NCBI RefSeq assembly: GCF_003397705.1
Contig: NZ_QJVB01000002.1
Span: forward strand, 310,001 to 374,000
Source: Gardnerella swidsinskii
Lineage (GTDB): Bacteria > Actinomycetota > Actinomycetes > Actinomycetales > Bifidobacteriaceae
Reading direction: 5' to 3'
Length of the DNA stretch: 64,000 bases
Below the pieces are notes generated by a model. It was given only the letters and a program-made list of their open reading frames with translations. It was not told the DNA's origin and searched no databases. The number at the start of each line of letters is the position of its first letter. Within the stretch, counting starts at the first letter, position 1. Shown here piece by piece: positions 38,122 to 47,817 of the stretch. The position numbers and the translations under genes were made by a program.

Positions 38122-41100
38122 TTATTTATTATTGCGACGCTTGCGATGGTGTTTGCCAGTCTTTACCACCGCAAGACCAATTGCTGCGATTGCTGCCGAC
38201 AAAATACCAGCGGATGCAGAAGAAACCGTATTGCTACCAGTTTTAGCTAATTCCGGCTTTGCTTCAGCAGTTTCTTTTACATCCTTTTCTTGCTTCTTTT
38301 CATTCTCAATAGTTACGTCATATGAAGTATAAGAATCAAGAGAAGGAATAGCTTGTTCAGGCGTTGGAGCAGGTTTGCTCTCAGAAATCACATCAATTTC
38401 AACAGTAATTTCCGCTTCGCGACCATACTTGTCGGTAGTAGTAAACGTTAGCTCAACTTTCGGCTTGCCGTCAACAATCTTAGGCGTGCCAGAAATCTTG
38501 CATTCAGCACCAGCGCAATTTGCGTTAATGCCGTTTACAGAAGTTAAGCCTTGAGCAACTAACTCGTTAATAGTTACTTTCTTGCCGTCTACTGTAACCG
38601 TTGTGTTATTAACATCTCCTTCAGTCATGTTTTGCAATCTGAAGTTCGTTAAAACACCCTCGCGAGCAGAACCACTAAACTTAAACTTCATAGGAGCCAT
38701 CTTCTCGAAGTTTGCAGTAATAATGGTTTCGCTTTCTGGGAATACCATTGCAATATCGGCGTCAGTAATACCAGAGTGCACAAGTAAATTCTTCAAAGCT
38801 TCAATAGTTGAGTGTTGTGAATTACGAATTATTTTTGCCGTATATGACTTTCCTAATGTTTCAGCAACAATAGCCAATCTATTACGACTTGCTTCATAAC
38901 TCATATTCTCGTTATTTATAGCTTCAGCAAGAATATTCTTTATAGCCGCAAATGTAGAATTCTTAGATTTGCGGATTACATTAGCTGTAAACGACATGCC
39001 ATAGCGTTCAGCAATCTTAGCTAATGTTTCACGCTCAATATCAGTTGATTTGTGGTCATCAGCACTGTTATAGATGGTATCAATATGTTTAGAGTAAGAT
39101 ACTTCATCCCAATTCTTGAATATGTAACCTTTGTTAGCAAGAACGTCTGGAATATAATTCTTTATTTCAGACATTCTATCTTTACGCACCCAGTATGTAT
39201 GCATTGGTGACTGCATAGTTCCGCCATTGCCAGCTACATACGTTACCTTTGTGTAGTTTTCTAAAATGAACTTTCCTGCTTGACTGCCAGCTGAAGGCAA
39301 ATCTCGCTCTGCAATCACATTCGGAAGCACTTGAATAGGTACATTTTCATAACGTACTATCTTTGCACCCTTCTTATTTGGATCAGATGTTTCAACCTTC
39401 ACTCTAACGGTAGTAATTCCAGGCTTCGCAATTCGAACAGAATTTGCACCGGAAGAATAAACTACACCAGCACCGTGCATGCCCGCAATCTCTAGGTTAT
39501 TAGGATCAACACCAGACACAAGCTCATCAGGAGCAGGAACTTCATCTCCAACACTCTTAACAAACTGAGATACATTCACAGGCATATCAGCAATCTGATT
39601 TGCAACATATACGCGAATTTGTCTATTCTCATTTGTGTCATTTTCAGGAACAGGCTTGTTGCCTGCATCATAAACTTCCCACTTGCTAAAGCCCTTAAGC
39701 TGTTGCTTTAACTCATTAGTTTTATTATTAACGTCATTTTCATATGTAGTACTATCGGACTTAAAGTAGATAACTTTCGGTTTGTATGAGCCATCATCCC
39801 ACTTCCTTCCGAAAGCTGGTAAGAACACATACGGCACGTAATTATCTGGAATTTTATCCTTACTCTTTGCGTCGATGACGTTTAGTACCTTTTCATACAC
39901 TGCTTGGTATGTAGTATTTTCAGAGTACTTTAATTTACGAATCTCATCATTCGTTAACAACTTTTCACCATTCGCGTTTTGCACATCAACGCTAGTTGCA
40001 GATGCTGGTTCACTTACCATCAAAGTAGTGACAGGAATTTCAGGTTGATTTGCTAATCCTCTTCTTACACTCGAACGAGCATTAGAATTATCATTATCAA
40101 CAAAATTCTCAAGCTTCCTCCAGCCTTTGAACACGTAATGGTATCCATCAGCGTCATAATTCTTGCCAACAGCTTGCGGAGCTTTTACGCCCGTAACATC
40201 GTCTTTAAGAACGTAGTACAGCTTAGTAGTATCTTTATCAAGGCTGCCCTGATCTTTATGATCAACTTGATTGGCATTTATAAAGTTGACCTTAACATAC
40301 TTATCCTTATTGAGAACAAGATCACGCTCTGCAGCAACACCAGTAAGAGGATTAGTATCGCCAGGCTGATGTGAAGGCTGAGTACTATCTGGTTTCGGTA
40401 GGCTTTTATCGTACATCAACTGATAAAGCACTTTTAAGCGTCCTACAAGTCTATAAGTCTTGTAATCCACTGCATCCTTATACTTAACTGTAACTTTCAA
40501 AGGAACAGTGTACAAAGCAGGCTTCTTAAGCATATTCTGCTTTAACTTATTTTGTTCAGCTTCAGTTGGCAAATCATATTCGACTTTTATGTCTTCTATG
40601 CCATTATTCACAGCAGCATCTGCTTTGAGCTGAGACATATTAGTTATAAAATCGGTTAGCTTTGGAAGCGTGTCAGGGTCATCTTGCACAGCAACAAGGT
40701 AATCAGTCTGCACTGCTGGCTCTGTCCAAGGGGTTTGATCTGCCACGAACTCTTGGAATGGTTCATTGACTTTCCAGCCATCTTTCCAATCACCGGTCAC
40801 GTCAGCAACATCTTTAACTTCAGTAACTTTCTTACCGTCATTAAGCATACTGCTTCGTTTCCAAGTGCCAGTAGCTCCAGTGAGACTGCCTTTCAGCATC
40901 TCAAGAACATTCACTTGCTTTCCATTAATGATCTTCGTAATTTGGGAAATATCAGTGCCCTTCTTTACGTAGAACACCTTAGGACCGCTTGTGCCGTCCT
41001 TCCACAATCGCCCTGGAGCAGGCTTAAAGATTGCGACTACAGCATCCTTAGGAACTTCACCACCGTCAGACGAACTAGAGAAGTAGTCGATTCGCTTGTA

Positions 41101-44100
41101 AACAGCGGTGTAAGTTTTGCCGGAATTATCGTCAACCTTAACATCTTTATAACGACCTTCAGAATCGATATCGTAATTAGTTATCTTTGCAGGATTGGTT
41201 TCAGTGCCAGCAGTCCAGCCCTTAAACACAAAGTGGTAATTATTTTCACTGTGATCCTTACCGAATGCTTGCGGCACGCGGATTCTAACCTGCTTACCTT
41301 TATAAACGTACGCAGTAAGCGTAGTTGTTACGTCAGTAGAAGGAGTAGTGCCAGTCGTATCGTGACCAATAATAGTGCCTTCATCATTCTTGCCGGTAAA
41401 GGTAATCGGTGCGTACTCTTGTTCATGCTTACTGCCGTAGTCGCTAGTCTTAAACTTATCCCAATCGCTTTTGTAAACCAAATCTGGCAGCACGCGGTAC
41501 AGCACTTCAGCGTCAGCAGTGTTGCCCTCAAGCTTCACTTGCACTTTAATCTTGTGCAAGCCTGGAGTGCTGTCGAATGTTGCGCCATCAGCAAAGCTGA
41601 ACGTAGCACCATTTGGATAATCTTTAGCATTCGTTATAAGCTTCTTAGCATACTCGCCACTTTCAGTACTAATATTCTCAAGTGGCGTAAGAACTTGCGG
41701 AGCTGCAGCAACAGGAGCCTTTAGCTTGAAGTGAGCAATGTAAATTACTTCAGGGCTGTTCTGCTCTTCTGAGCGAATCGGCAAACGATTTACGCCAGTA
41801 GAATACTGAAGCTCCATAGAACCAGGAGCAGACGAACCGATTTTCGAAGTCCAACCAGCAAACTCAAATCCAGGCTTCGCTTTAACTGTTGGAAGCGGCA
41901 TCTGGTAAGCCTTCGTGCCCTTAATTGCATCGTACACAAGAGCAGAGCCGTCAGCTACATTGTTTCCTTGCCAGTCAACAACGCTACCCATAGAGCTTTG
42001 GTTATCATCCACTTTAAACACGTAGCGCGTGTAGCGATCCGGACGATGCTGAGCATCATCCTGGCGCTTAAGCACGCGAACATCGTCATATACAAATTTG
42101 AATGTATCTTCGCCAATCTGCTTGCCATCTTTGCCAATTCTATATAAAACTTTCTGCTGCGTAGTTCTAGGCATAAAGCCTTCAATCGGCTTGTAGAATG
42201 CTACGTCGTACTTTCGATTTACAGAGCTTACTTCGCTTTCTGGAAGAAGATCCTTTTCTTCGCCGTCCTTACCGATAGTTACATAGCGAACCTTATACTT
42301 GCGCGTATTGTAAGTTTGGTACACAAACTCGCCAGTATTATCAGTTTCATCACTCGATGCTTCAAAGCTCGTGAAATGCTTATCCGGGAAGTGCGTTTCA
42401 TCGCTGTAGACTGCTTCCGCATTGTAGCGCAAATGCTCGCGCAAGCCGGAAACCGTTTGAGTAGAAATGTGGTCTACAAGCGCTGCTTTGGCTTCTTCCG
42501 TAGCAGCATTTTTATAGTCATCAAACGTTACGCCTGGCTTTAAGAATATGTGCTTAAAAGTGCCGTTGTAGCGAGTATCCTGAACCCACACTGCTCTAAG
42601 CGTTATATCTTCTACTACTTTGTTACCAAAAGCGTAAGGAGTATTAGCTTCTACTACCTCATTGCCCTTTTTAACAAGCTCCCAGCCGTAGAAGTCGAAG
42701 CCTTTGCGCACTGGAATTTTAATATCATTTTCGTGAATAGGATCGTTGTGGTTACGCATAAACGTTTTAATTACGTTTGGTCCCTCTTTGCCGTCTTCGC
42801 CAATCTCATGCATCTGGTAGTCAAGAGTTACAGTGTGCTGAATATTTGTTGGAAGACCCCACGCAGCGTAAAGCTTAATTCCATTGACTGGCACTGTAAT
42901 ATCTTTGTTTTCGCCATTTATAAACCGAGTGCCAGCCTGATCAACAGCCCAGCCTTTAAACACGTAGTCTTTTGGCAAATAATCAGGGCGAACGATGGAG
43001 TAAGTTTTGCCGTTAAGCGTGAAAGTGTACTTGCCGTCGAACTGCTTAGACGTATCGTCAGCATTGTCTTTAGTTACAGAAGCATCGTAAGACGTATCGT
43101 TTCCGTATAACTTTTCGTCTTCGCCCGTCAAATCTTTTTTGCCGCGCTTAGTCAAGCTATACTCAAACGGCAGGTTATCTTTAGCAGCGACATTGTCTTT
43201 TGTTATAGCATTGCCGTCCGCATTATAAAACTGCACATCGTACGACTGGCGGTCGTACCTAAACTCAAGTGGTTTGTTATCATTAAATTCCTCTTCATCA
43301 CCTTTATAATTTTCTTGTTCATCTACTGGAACGCCCCTATACTTTCGAAATGCTAAATGATACTTTTTAGCAAAAGCTTTCTGCTCATCCTCACTTAAAT
43401 CATACCAATCCCCATGAGCATGAGATTCGTTATACCAGACTTCCAGATTATCTTTAAAGTCTCCTTCATCAAGGGCATCACCAACTTTTGTCTTATCATA
43501 GCCATCAGCAGGATTAAAACCAGCAATAGATGGAGCTAGATAATCATAGCTATCGTTAGGAGTATCATCTTTGCTATAAGAATCGGTAGAAAGCTCATAA
43601 TCGTCCTCGCTTATCGTATCACCCTTTTTATGTTTTTTAGCAGAGGCAATACTTTGCTTCCTAATAATCACCTGTATAGGCTGACTTTGATTACTTTTAT
43701 CAGCAGTAAGCAGACGCTGATTATCTTTTAGCTCATATTGTTTTGCATTAGGATTCGAAGGGTCTTCGCTAATTTTAGGCACTGTTCCAGCACCATTCTT
43801 AAAAGCAACACGCAAACTAGGGTCAGCAAATTCTTCTTTAGTAAAACGATACGGTGGAGTGTCACGATACTTTATATCCCCTGCATATCCAATCTGCCAC
43901 CCAAAAGAGCCTTCTCCATCTTTACTAAAATATAATTCATTTACATCAGGCCAAATATCAGTAAGCTTTTGACCGTAACGAACATTTACGCGGTAGCCTT
44001 TATGGTTAATTTTAGCGCCATCATCAGTCTCATCTTTACCTTCATACTTATCTGAGCAACCGCCACCGCCAGCATAGCAATAAATAGTTGTTTTGCCGTT

Positions 44101-46968
44101 TTCGTCAAGTCTTTTTATAGCAACATTGTCACCCCTATCTACGCCAGCAGGCTTAGCAAAAATAAGCTCGTAAGTATTGCGGTCGTAAACTAAATCAAAA
44201 GTATTATCTAAGTCGTTAGCAGAAAGCTTATTGCTTGTATTATTAGTATCTTTTGTGAATCTTTTAGTAAGCTTCTTATTCACATGGAAGTAGCGCGTGA
44301 ATAAATCCTTGCCCTTGTTTTCAGCGGCACCAGGATTCGTGGTATCATACCCATCTAAGCTTGTTACAGGCGTATCGTTCATCCAGTTGAACTTTGCAAT
44401 TAAGCCATCCTTATGGTCAACATTTTTGCCTTGCAGCTCTTCTCTAGTTAAACCGAGTTCCGGGTCCTCTACATAATCATCTACGCTTTTGCCATTAAGC
44501 TTATTAGTATCCTTAGCAACGCCAGCATCATCCATATTATTAAGCGCAACTTCACTGTCTGTCTTAACATTCTTGCGCTCAACAAGACCAACAAAGTCGT
44601 AGTTTTTAAGCGAATCCGGATGCTCTTTGTCAACTAAATCTGCCTTTTGCACCCACACGTTCACGCGGTAGCTGGTAGTATTGTTCGCTTTCCAATTAGC
44701 GCGGAATTGCACATTGTGATCCGGCATCTTGTAGTCATCAAGAGAAACAATAGTATTATCAGCATAAAGCGGATCACTCTTTTTGCTAGGATCGACTACA
44801 GACCAACCCTTAAACGTGTATCCGCGCTTAGTTGGATCTTTAACTGGTGGTACAAGTTGCTGGTAATACACTTTTTGAGCAGTAACATCCGTGCCACCAT
44901 CAGTGTCGTAAGTAACATCGTAAGCCTTACGGTAGTAGCGAAGGTTCAAAATCAGCTTGTCGCTTTCACTATCCGAATCCGAAAGCGGTGAGCTAATAAG
45001 ATTGTGCTCTGGTTCGTAGCCTGGAATATACAAAGCTATAGCGCTCACATCTGAGCCAACAGTGCCAGTAACTTCAGTGACGTGAATAGGATCCCCGTCC
45101 TTATATTCGTACTTTTTTGTTACAGGATCCTTCACTCTGTGCTTTGGTATAATAACCTTACCAATACCAAGATTTGCAGCTTCCTTAAACTCGTTCTTAT
45201 TGTCAATTTGCTGCAACAAGTGACGCACATAGTACTTAGCTGTTTTAGGAGCGTAGTTGATGTTCAACTCGCCGTAGTACTGAATGCCATCGTCTGAACC
45301 CGACTGCGAAGACGATGTATTCTGCGAAGTTTGCGCACTGTTGTTGCTTTCAACAGCCTGCCTTTTCTTTACAGCGTAATCAGTAATCAGCTTCTTGCTT
45401 AAACGCAAGTAACGCTTAGCATCCGCATCCGTACCGTCGTCAATAACAAACTTGTCTTCGCTGTTTTTAATGTAGTACTGGTAATCACCGGAGTGATATA
45501 CGGACGGACGGTATCCAGCAGCCTTTGGAAGCTCAATGTATTCGTACTTACCATCTTTGCCTAGATTATCGAAGTCTTCTTGATCAATTGTAAGCTCATA
45601 CGGCTGCACAAGCTGCTTATTCGCAGCACCACCAATCGTATAGCGAATTTTCAAATTGTAAGTGGCTTTTGGCTTTTTGTCGGTTTGTACCTGTTCGTTG
45701 GCTTGCTCTGTGTTTTCAGCAGTTGGATGCTGCTCATTCGGCTTAATTACCTGGCTGTTTGGATCAGTTGCTGCGTTATTAGTTGTTGTGCCAGCGTTCG
45801 ATGTAGAAGCAGGTGAAGGATGCTCATTGTTCGAAGCAGGCGTAGTGCTTTTCTCTTCGCCTGAGACGTTTGCATTTGCACCTTGTGCAGTTGTATTTTC
45901 TGTACTTGGGTTCGCTGTAGTTCCAGCACCAGCGTTAGACGCTGTACCTGTTGAAGGTGCAGGAGCAGACGGTGCAGTCGTATTATCTACAGTGTTCGCA
46001 GTCGGAGCTGCAGAGGCATTATTTGCAGACGGTGCAGTCGAGGTTGCAGGCGCACTTGTTGTAGTAGTTACACTATTCCCGTCGGAAGCACCATCGCCGC
46101 TCTCAACAGACCTACGAACACGCCCCTTTGGCGCATTTGCATTACTTAATGCAGGAGCATTTTCTGCGTGAGTGCTTGAAGATTGTGCGCTTGTATTCTG
46201 CTCGTTTGCAGGCTTTGCGCTTTCAGTATTTACAGGCTGCGTATTTGCTGGTTGTGCAGGCTGCTTATTTTCACCTGGCTTAACCTCAGCAGGCTTAACG
46301 TCACCAGCATTTTCTTCCGGTTGCTTTGCTTCCGGTTGCTTTGTTTCTGCAGGTTGCTTTGCATCTTGTTTTGCAGTTGACGTTGATTCTGGCTTTGCAG
46401 TCGGCTTCAAAGTTGGAGTCGACTCTGGCTTTACTGCTGGATGAACTGGCTGCACTGGCGCAGGCGCACTTACTGCATAAGAATGTCCGAAATTAACCTG
46501 TTCTGAAGAACTACCTAACTGCGAGTCAATTCCATCACGCTGTTGCACTTCGTGTTGTTGCGATTCGCGCTGCTTTGCTTCACTCTTATTTATTTCACGC
46601 TGCTCAATCTCACGCTGTTGTGCTTCACGCAACTTTTGCATTTGTGCATCATGGCGCGCAAGCTCTACAAACTTTTGAATTTGTGCACCCTTATTGAGTA
46701 CGCCAGCACCCCACCGCTGCATATTCAATTCATCTACATCAGGCTTTACCTTTGCCCATTTTTGCGTCGTATTAGACGCATCGATAATATCTTTTTGAGT
46801 AGGCTGAAGCGCGGAAGCCACAACAGATGGAAGCATCATTGCCAAAGTTGAAGCAACAGCAACTCCAGCAACTCCCTTACGCAAAGCACGAGAACGCTTC
46901 ACTGCATGAGCCTTACGAAGTGTTCTTCTTGGTGCCATATCACCATATAAATCTTTACGCTCTGCCAT
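38122..46968 (-). CDS. Giant LAKTG-anchored multidomain surface protein
   Basis: The 2948-residue protein has a long signal peptide (basic 1-32, hydrophobic 33-53). A helical Gln/Glu/Arg-rich segment (about 95-150) and a Pro/Ala/Thr/Lys-rich stalk (about 165-440) follow. Then come InlB B-repeat/MucBP-like beta modules with GYxFKGW-type cores near residues 720, 1334, 1426, 1703, 1916, 2279 and 2617. The 1916 and 2279 modules belong to two copies of a longer, roughly 300-residue unit (…FVFKGW…PAPGRLWKDG / …YVFKGW…PAFGRKWDDG). Two helical repeats lie at about 2643-2743, then an Ig-like domain. LAKTG at 2907-2911, a membrane helix and KHHRKRRNNK form a sortase E-type wall anchor. A role in adhesion is inferred from architecture. 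Confidence 0.9.
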   Translation of the reverse strand: MAERKDLYGDMAPRRTLRKAHAVKRSRALRKGVAGVAVASTLAMMLPSVVASALQPTQKDIIDASNTTQKWAKVKPDVDELNMQRWGAGVLNKGAQIQKFVELARHDAQMQKLREAQQREIEQREINKSEAKQRESQQHEVQQRDGIDSQLGSSSEQVNFGHSYAVSAPAPVQPVHPAVKPESTPTLKPTAKPESTSTAKQDAKQPAETKQPEAKQPEENAGDVKPAEVKPGENKQPAQPANTQPVNTESAKPANEQNTSAQSSSTHAENAPALSNANAPKGRVRRSVESGDGASDGNSVTTTTSAPATSTAPSANNASAAPTANTVDNTTAPSAPAPSTGTASNAGAGTTANPSTENTTAQGANANVSGEEKSTTPASNNEHPSPASTSNAGTTTNNAATDPNSQVIKPNEQHPTAENTEQANEQVQTDKKPKATYNLKIRYTIGGAANKQLVQPYELTIDQEDFDNLGKDGKYEYIELPKAAGYRPSVYHSGDYQYYIKNSEDKFVIDDGTDADAKRYLRLSKKLITDYAVKKRQAVESNNSAQTSQNTSSSQSGSDDGIQYYGELNINYAPKTAKYYVRHLLQQIDNKNEFKEAANLGIGKVIIPKHRVKDPVTKKYEYKDGDPIHVTEVTGTVGSDVSAIALYIPGYEPEHNLISSPLSDSDSESDKLILNLRYYRKAYDVTYDTDGGTDVTAQKVYYQQLVPPVKDPTKRGYTFKGWSVVDPSKKSDPLYADNTIVSLDDYKMPDHNVQFRANWKANNTTSYRVNVWVQKADLVDKEHPDSLKNYDFVGLVERKNVKTDSEVALNNMDDAGVAKDTNKLNGKSVDDYVEDPELGLTREELQGKNVDHKDGLIAKFNWMNDTPVTSLDGYDTTNPGAAENKGKDLFTRYFHVNKKLTKRFTKDTNNTSNKLSANDLDNTFDLVYDRNTYELIFAKPAGVDRGDNVAIKRLDENGKTTIYCYAGGGGCSDKYEGKDETDDGAKINHKGYRVNVRYGQKLTDIWPDVNELYFSKDGEGSFGWQIGYAGDIKYRDTPPYRFTKEEFADPSLRVAFKNGAGTVPKISEDPSNPNAKQYELKDNQRLLTADKSNQSQPIQVIIRKQSIASAKKHKKGDTISEDDYELSTDSYSKDDTPNDSYDYLAPSIAGFNPADGYDKTKVGDALDEGDFKDNLEVWYNESHAHGDWYDLSEDEQKAFAKKYHLAFRKYRGVPVDEQENYKGDEEEFNDNKPLEFRYDRQSYDVQFYNADGNAITKDNVAAKDNLPFEYSLTKRGKKDLTGEDEKLYGNDTSYDASVTKDNADDTSKQFDGKYTFTLNGKTYSIVRPDYLPKDYVFKGWAVDQAGTRFINGENKDITVPVNGIKLYAAWGLPTNIQHTVTLDYQMHEIGEDGKEGPNVIKTFMRNHNDPIHENDIKIPVRKGFDFYGWELVKKGNEVVEANTPYAFGNKVVEDITLRAVWVQDTRYNGTFKHIFLKPGVTFDDYKNAATEEAKAALVDHISTQTVSGLREHLRYNAEAVYSDETHFPDKHFTSFEASSDETDNTGEFVYQTYNTRKYKVRYVTIGKDGEEKDLLPESEVSSVNRKYDVAFYKPIEGFMPRTTQQKVLYRIGKDGKQIGEDTFKFVYDDVRVLKRQDDAQHRPDRYTRYVFKVDDNQSSMGSVVDWQGNNVADGSALVYDAIKGTKAYQMPLPTVKAKPGFEFAGWTSKIGSSAPGSMELQYSTGVNRLPIRSEEQNSPEVIYIAHFKLKAPVAAAPQVLTPLENISTESGEYAKKLITNAKDYPNGATFSFADGATFDSTPGLHKIKVQVKLEGNTADAEVLYRVLPDLVYKSDWDKFKTSDYGSKHEQEYAPITFTGKNDEGTIIGHDTTGTTPSTDVTTTLTAYVYKGKQVRIRVPQAFGKDHSENNYHFVFKGWTAGTETNPAKITNYDIDSEGRYKDVKVDDNSGKTYTAVYKRIDYFSSSSDGGEVPKDAVVAIFKPAPGRLWKDGTSGPKVFYVKKGTDISQITKIINGKQVNVLEMLKGSLTGATGTWKRSSMLNDGKKVTEVKDVADVTGDWKDGWKVNEPFQEFVADQTPWTEPAVQTDYLVAVQDDPDTLPKLTDFITNMSQLKADAAVNNGIEDIKVEYDLPTEAEQNKLKQNMLKKPALYTVPLKVTVKYKDAVDYKTYRLVGRLKVLYQLMYDKSLPKPDSTQPSHQPGDTNPLTGVAAERDLVLNKDKYVKVNFINANQVDHKDQGSLDKDTTKLYYVLKDDVTGVKAPQAVGKNYDADGYHYVFKGWRKLENFVDNDNSNARSSVRRGLANQPEIPVTTLMVSEPASATSVDVQNANGEKLLTNDEIRKLKYSENTTYQAVYEKVLNVIDAKSKDKIPDNYVPYVFLPAFGRKWDDGSYKPKVIYFKSDSTTYENDVNNKTNELKQQLKGFSKWEVYDAGNKPVPENDTNENRQIRVYVANQIADMPVNVSQFVKSVGDEVPAPDELVSGVDPNNLEIAGMHGAGVVYSSGANSVRIAKPGITTVRVKVETSDPNKKGAKIVRYENVPIQVLPNVIAERDLPSAGSQAGKFILENYTKVTYVAGNGGTMQSPMHTYWVRKDRMSEIKNYIPDVLANKGYIFKNWDEVSYSKHIDTIYNSADDHKSTDIERETLAKIAERYGMSFTANVIRKSKNSTFAAIKNILAEAINNENMSYEASRNRLAIVAETLGKSYTAKIIRNSQHSTIEALKNLLVHSGITDADIAMVFPESETIITANFEKMAPMKFKFSGSAREGVLTNFRLQNMTEGDVNNTTVTVDGKKVTINELVAQGLTSVNGINANCAGAECKISGTPKIVDGKPKVELTFTTTDKYGREAEITVEIDVISESKPAPTPEQAIPSLDSYTSYDVTIENEKKQEKDVKETAEAKPELAKTGSNTVSSASAGILSAAIAAIGLAVVKTGKHHRKRRNNK

Positions 46969-47020
46969 TATTTCTCCTCACTCCAACCATTTTCAAGTAA
47001 ATCGCGCATACCCATAAATC

Positions 47021-47041
47021 TTCATATATATTATATATGAA
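47021..47041. promoter_or_regulatory. 21-bp AT-rich palindrome upstream of the giant adhesin gene
   Basis: TTCATATATA and TATATATGAA form a perfect inverted repeat with one central T, 53 bp upstream of the adhesin start codon and overlapping TATAAT-like hexamers. It could be an operator, or simply A/T-rich promoter sequence. Confidence 0.45.
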
Positions 47042-47160
47042 TACAGTATACGGGCATAAAATAAACATTTGTTATAATCTTTTATTCGTTACAAATCAAC
47101 TACAACTCATATTTACACTTGGCAAATAAAATCACCTAACTAATAATATACTAATCAATA

Positions 47161-47180
47161 CCCCCCCCCCCAAAAAAAAT
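47161..47180 (-). repeat. Poly-C/poly-A tract upstream of the giant adhesin gene
   Basis: About eleven C followed by about eight A on the plus strand (T8 G11 on the adhesin coding strand), roughly 190 bp upstream of the adhesin start. Such a G run is expected to be unstable in length. Confidence 0.85.
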
Positions 47181-47298
47181 CATCCGAACGACTATGCCGT
47201 TAGGAATAAGCTCAGTGAGGGCGCCCATATCATCATGCGTTAGGCAAACTGCTATTCCGTGAGAAATAAGCGCTCAAGCAATTCGTCGCATTAAAATA

Positions 47299-47307
47299 TG
47301 ATACAAT
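47299..47307 (+). promoter_or_regulatory. Extended -10 element of the tmRNA gene
   Basis: TGATACAAT (TG one base before TACAAT) sits 45 bp upstream of the mature tmRNA 5' end. No good -35 is seen at 17 bp. The leader would be removed by RNase P. Confidence 0.5.
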
Positions 47308-47352
47308 ATAAAAACGTGTGCTCTAGCGCAACGATTGTTTGAAAAATCAAAA

Positions 47353-47746
47353 GGGGTCGATCGGTTTCGACGGCGATCTGTTCGCCGCGGGGAAGCGTGC
47401 CGAGAATGCGAAAGTCCACTCGTAAACGTCCTTTCGCAAAAGAATAAGTGCTAAATCTAATCGCACTGAGTTCGCTCTCGCTGCCTGAGCTTCGCGCCAG
47501 GATTAACCAGTGAGCAGCTGCTCCGTTCACCCACTCACGTCTTCGGAGTGGTGCTGAACGTCATGAGAAGACTTGCTTGAATTGCTGGGCTGCAGGGCAA
47601 TTCAGGGACTTTTACTGTAGATATGCTCGCCATGAATTGTCTGCGATAACATGGGGGCAGAAAAACTGCCGCACGGCCAGCAGACTACGCACGTAGAAGA
47701 CCGAGGGTACGGTCACCGGACCGGGGTTCAATTCCCCGCGACTCCA
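47353..47746 (+). ncRNA. ssrA: Transfer-messenger RNA
   Basis: The tRNA-like ends pair as a 7-bp acceptor (GGGGTCG at 47353, CGACTCC ending at 47745, discriminator A47746; CCA is not encoded). The T-arm GGGGTTCAATTCCCC is present, and the 5' end continues with the tmRNA signature GATCGGTTTCGACGG. The tag reading frame starts at GCT 47450 and ends with TGA at 47488, encoding AKSNRTEFALAA. The RNA rescues stalled ribosomes with SmpB (encoded at 10222) and tags the product for proteolysis. Length is about 394 nt. A strong terminator follows. Confidence 0.97.
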
Positions 47747-47756
47747 CAAACGCAAT

Positions 47757-47786
47757 AACGCCACTGCTCACACAGTGGCGTTTTTT
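47757..47786 (+). terminator. Terminator of ssrA
   Basis: CGCCACTG and CAGTGGCG pair perfectly around CTCACA and are followed by six T. Confidence 0.9.
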
Positions 47787-47817
47787 GTAGCAAAACCCAA
47801 TGTTTCCAAGGCTTAAA

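Larger units (their letters stand above)
46969..47352. promoter_or_regulatory. Intergenic region between giant adhesin and tmRNA genes
   Basis: This 384-bp gap holds the divergent control regions of the surface protein gene (minus) and tmRNA (plus). It contains a 21-bp palindrome (47021-47041), a TATAAT-rich stretch, a C11/A8 tract near 47161, and two 20-bp direct repeats with 17 matches (47192-47211 and 47252-47271, core CCGT-AG-AATAAGC) 60 bp apart. No gene is visible. Confidence 0.6.

Noticed and set aside
45662-46444. Open frames opposite the Pro/Ala-rich stalk of the giant adhesin
   Set aside because: The repetitive composition of the stalk leaves the opposite strand open. The hydrophobic low-complexity peptides are not credible membrane proteins.
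47291-47530. 79-codon minus-strand frame
   Set aside because: It overlaps the tmRNA 5' domain and tag region. The RNA gene fully explains the sequence.
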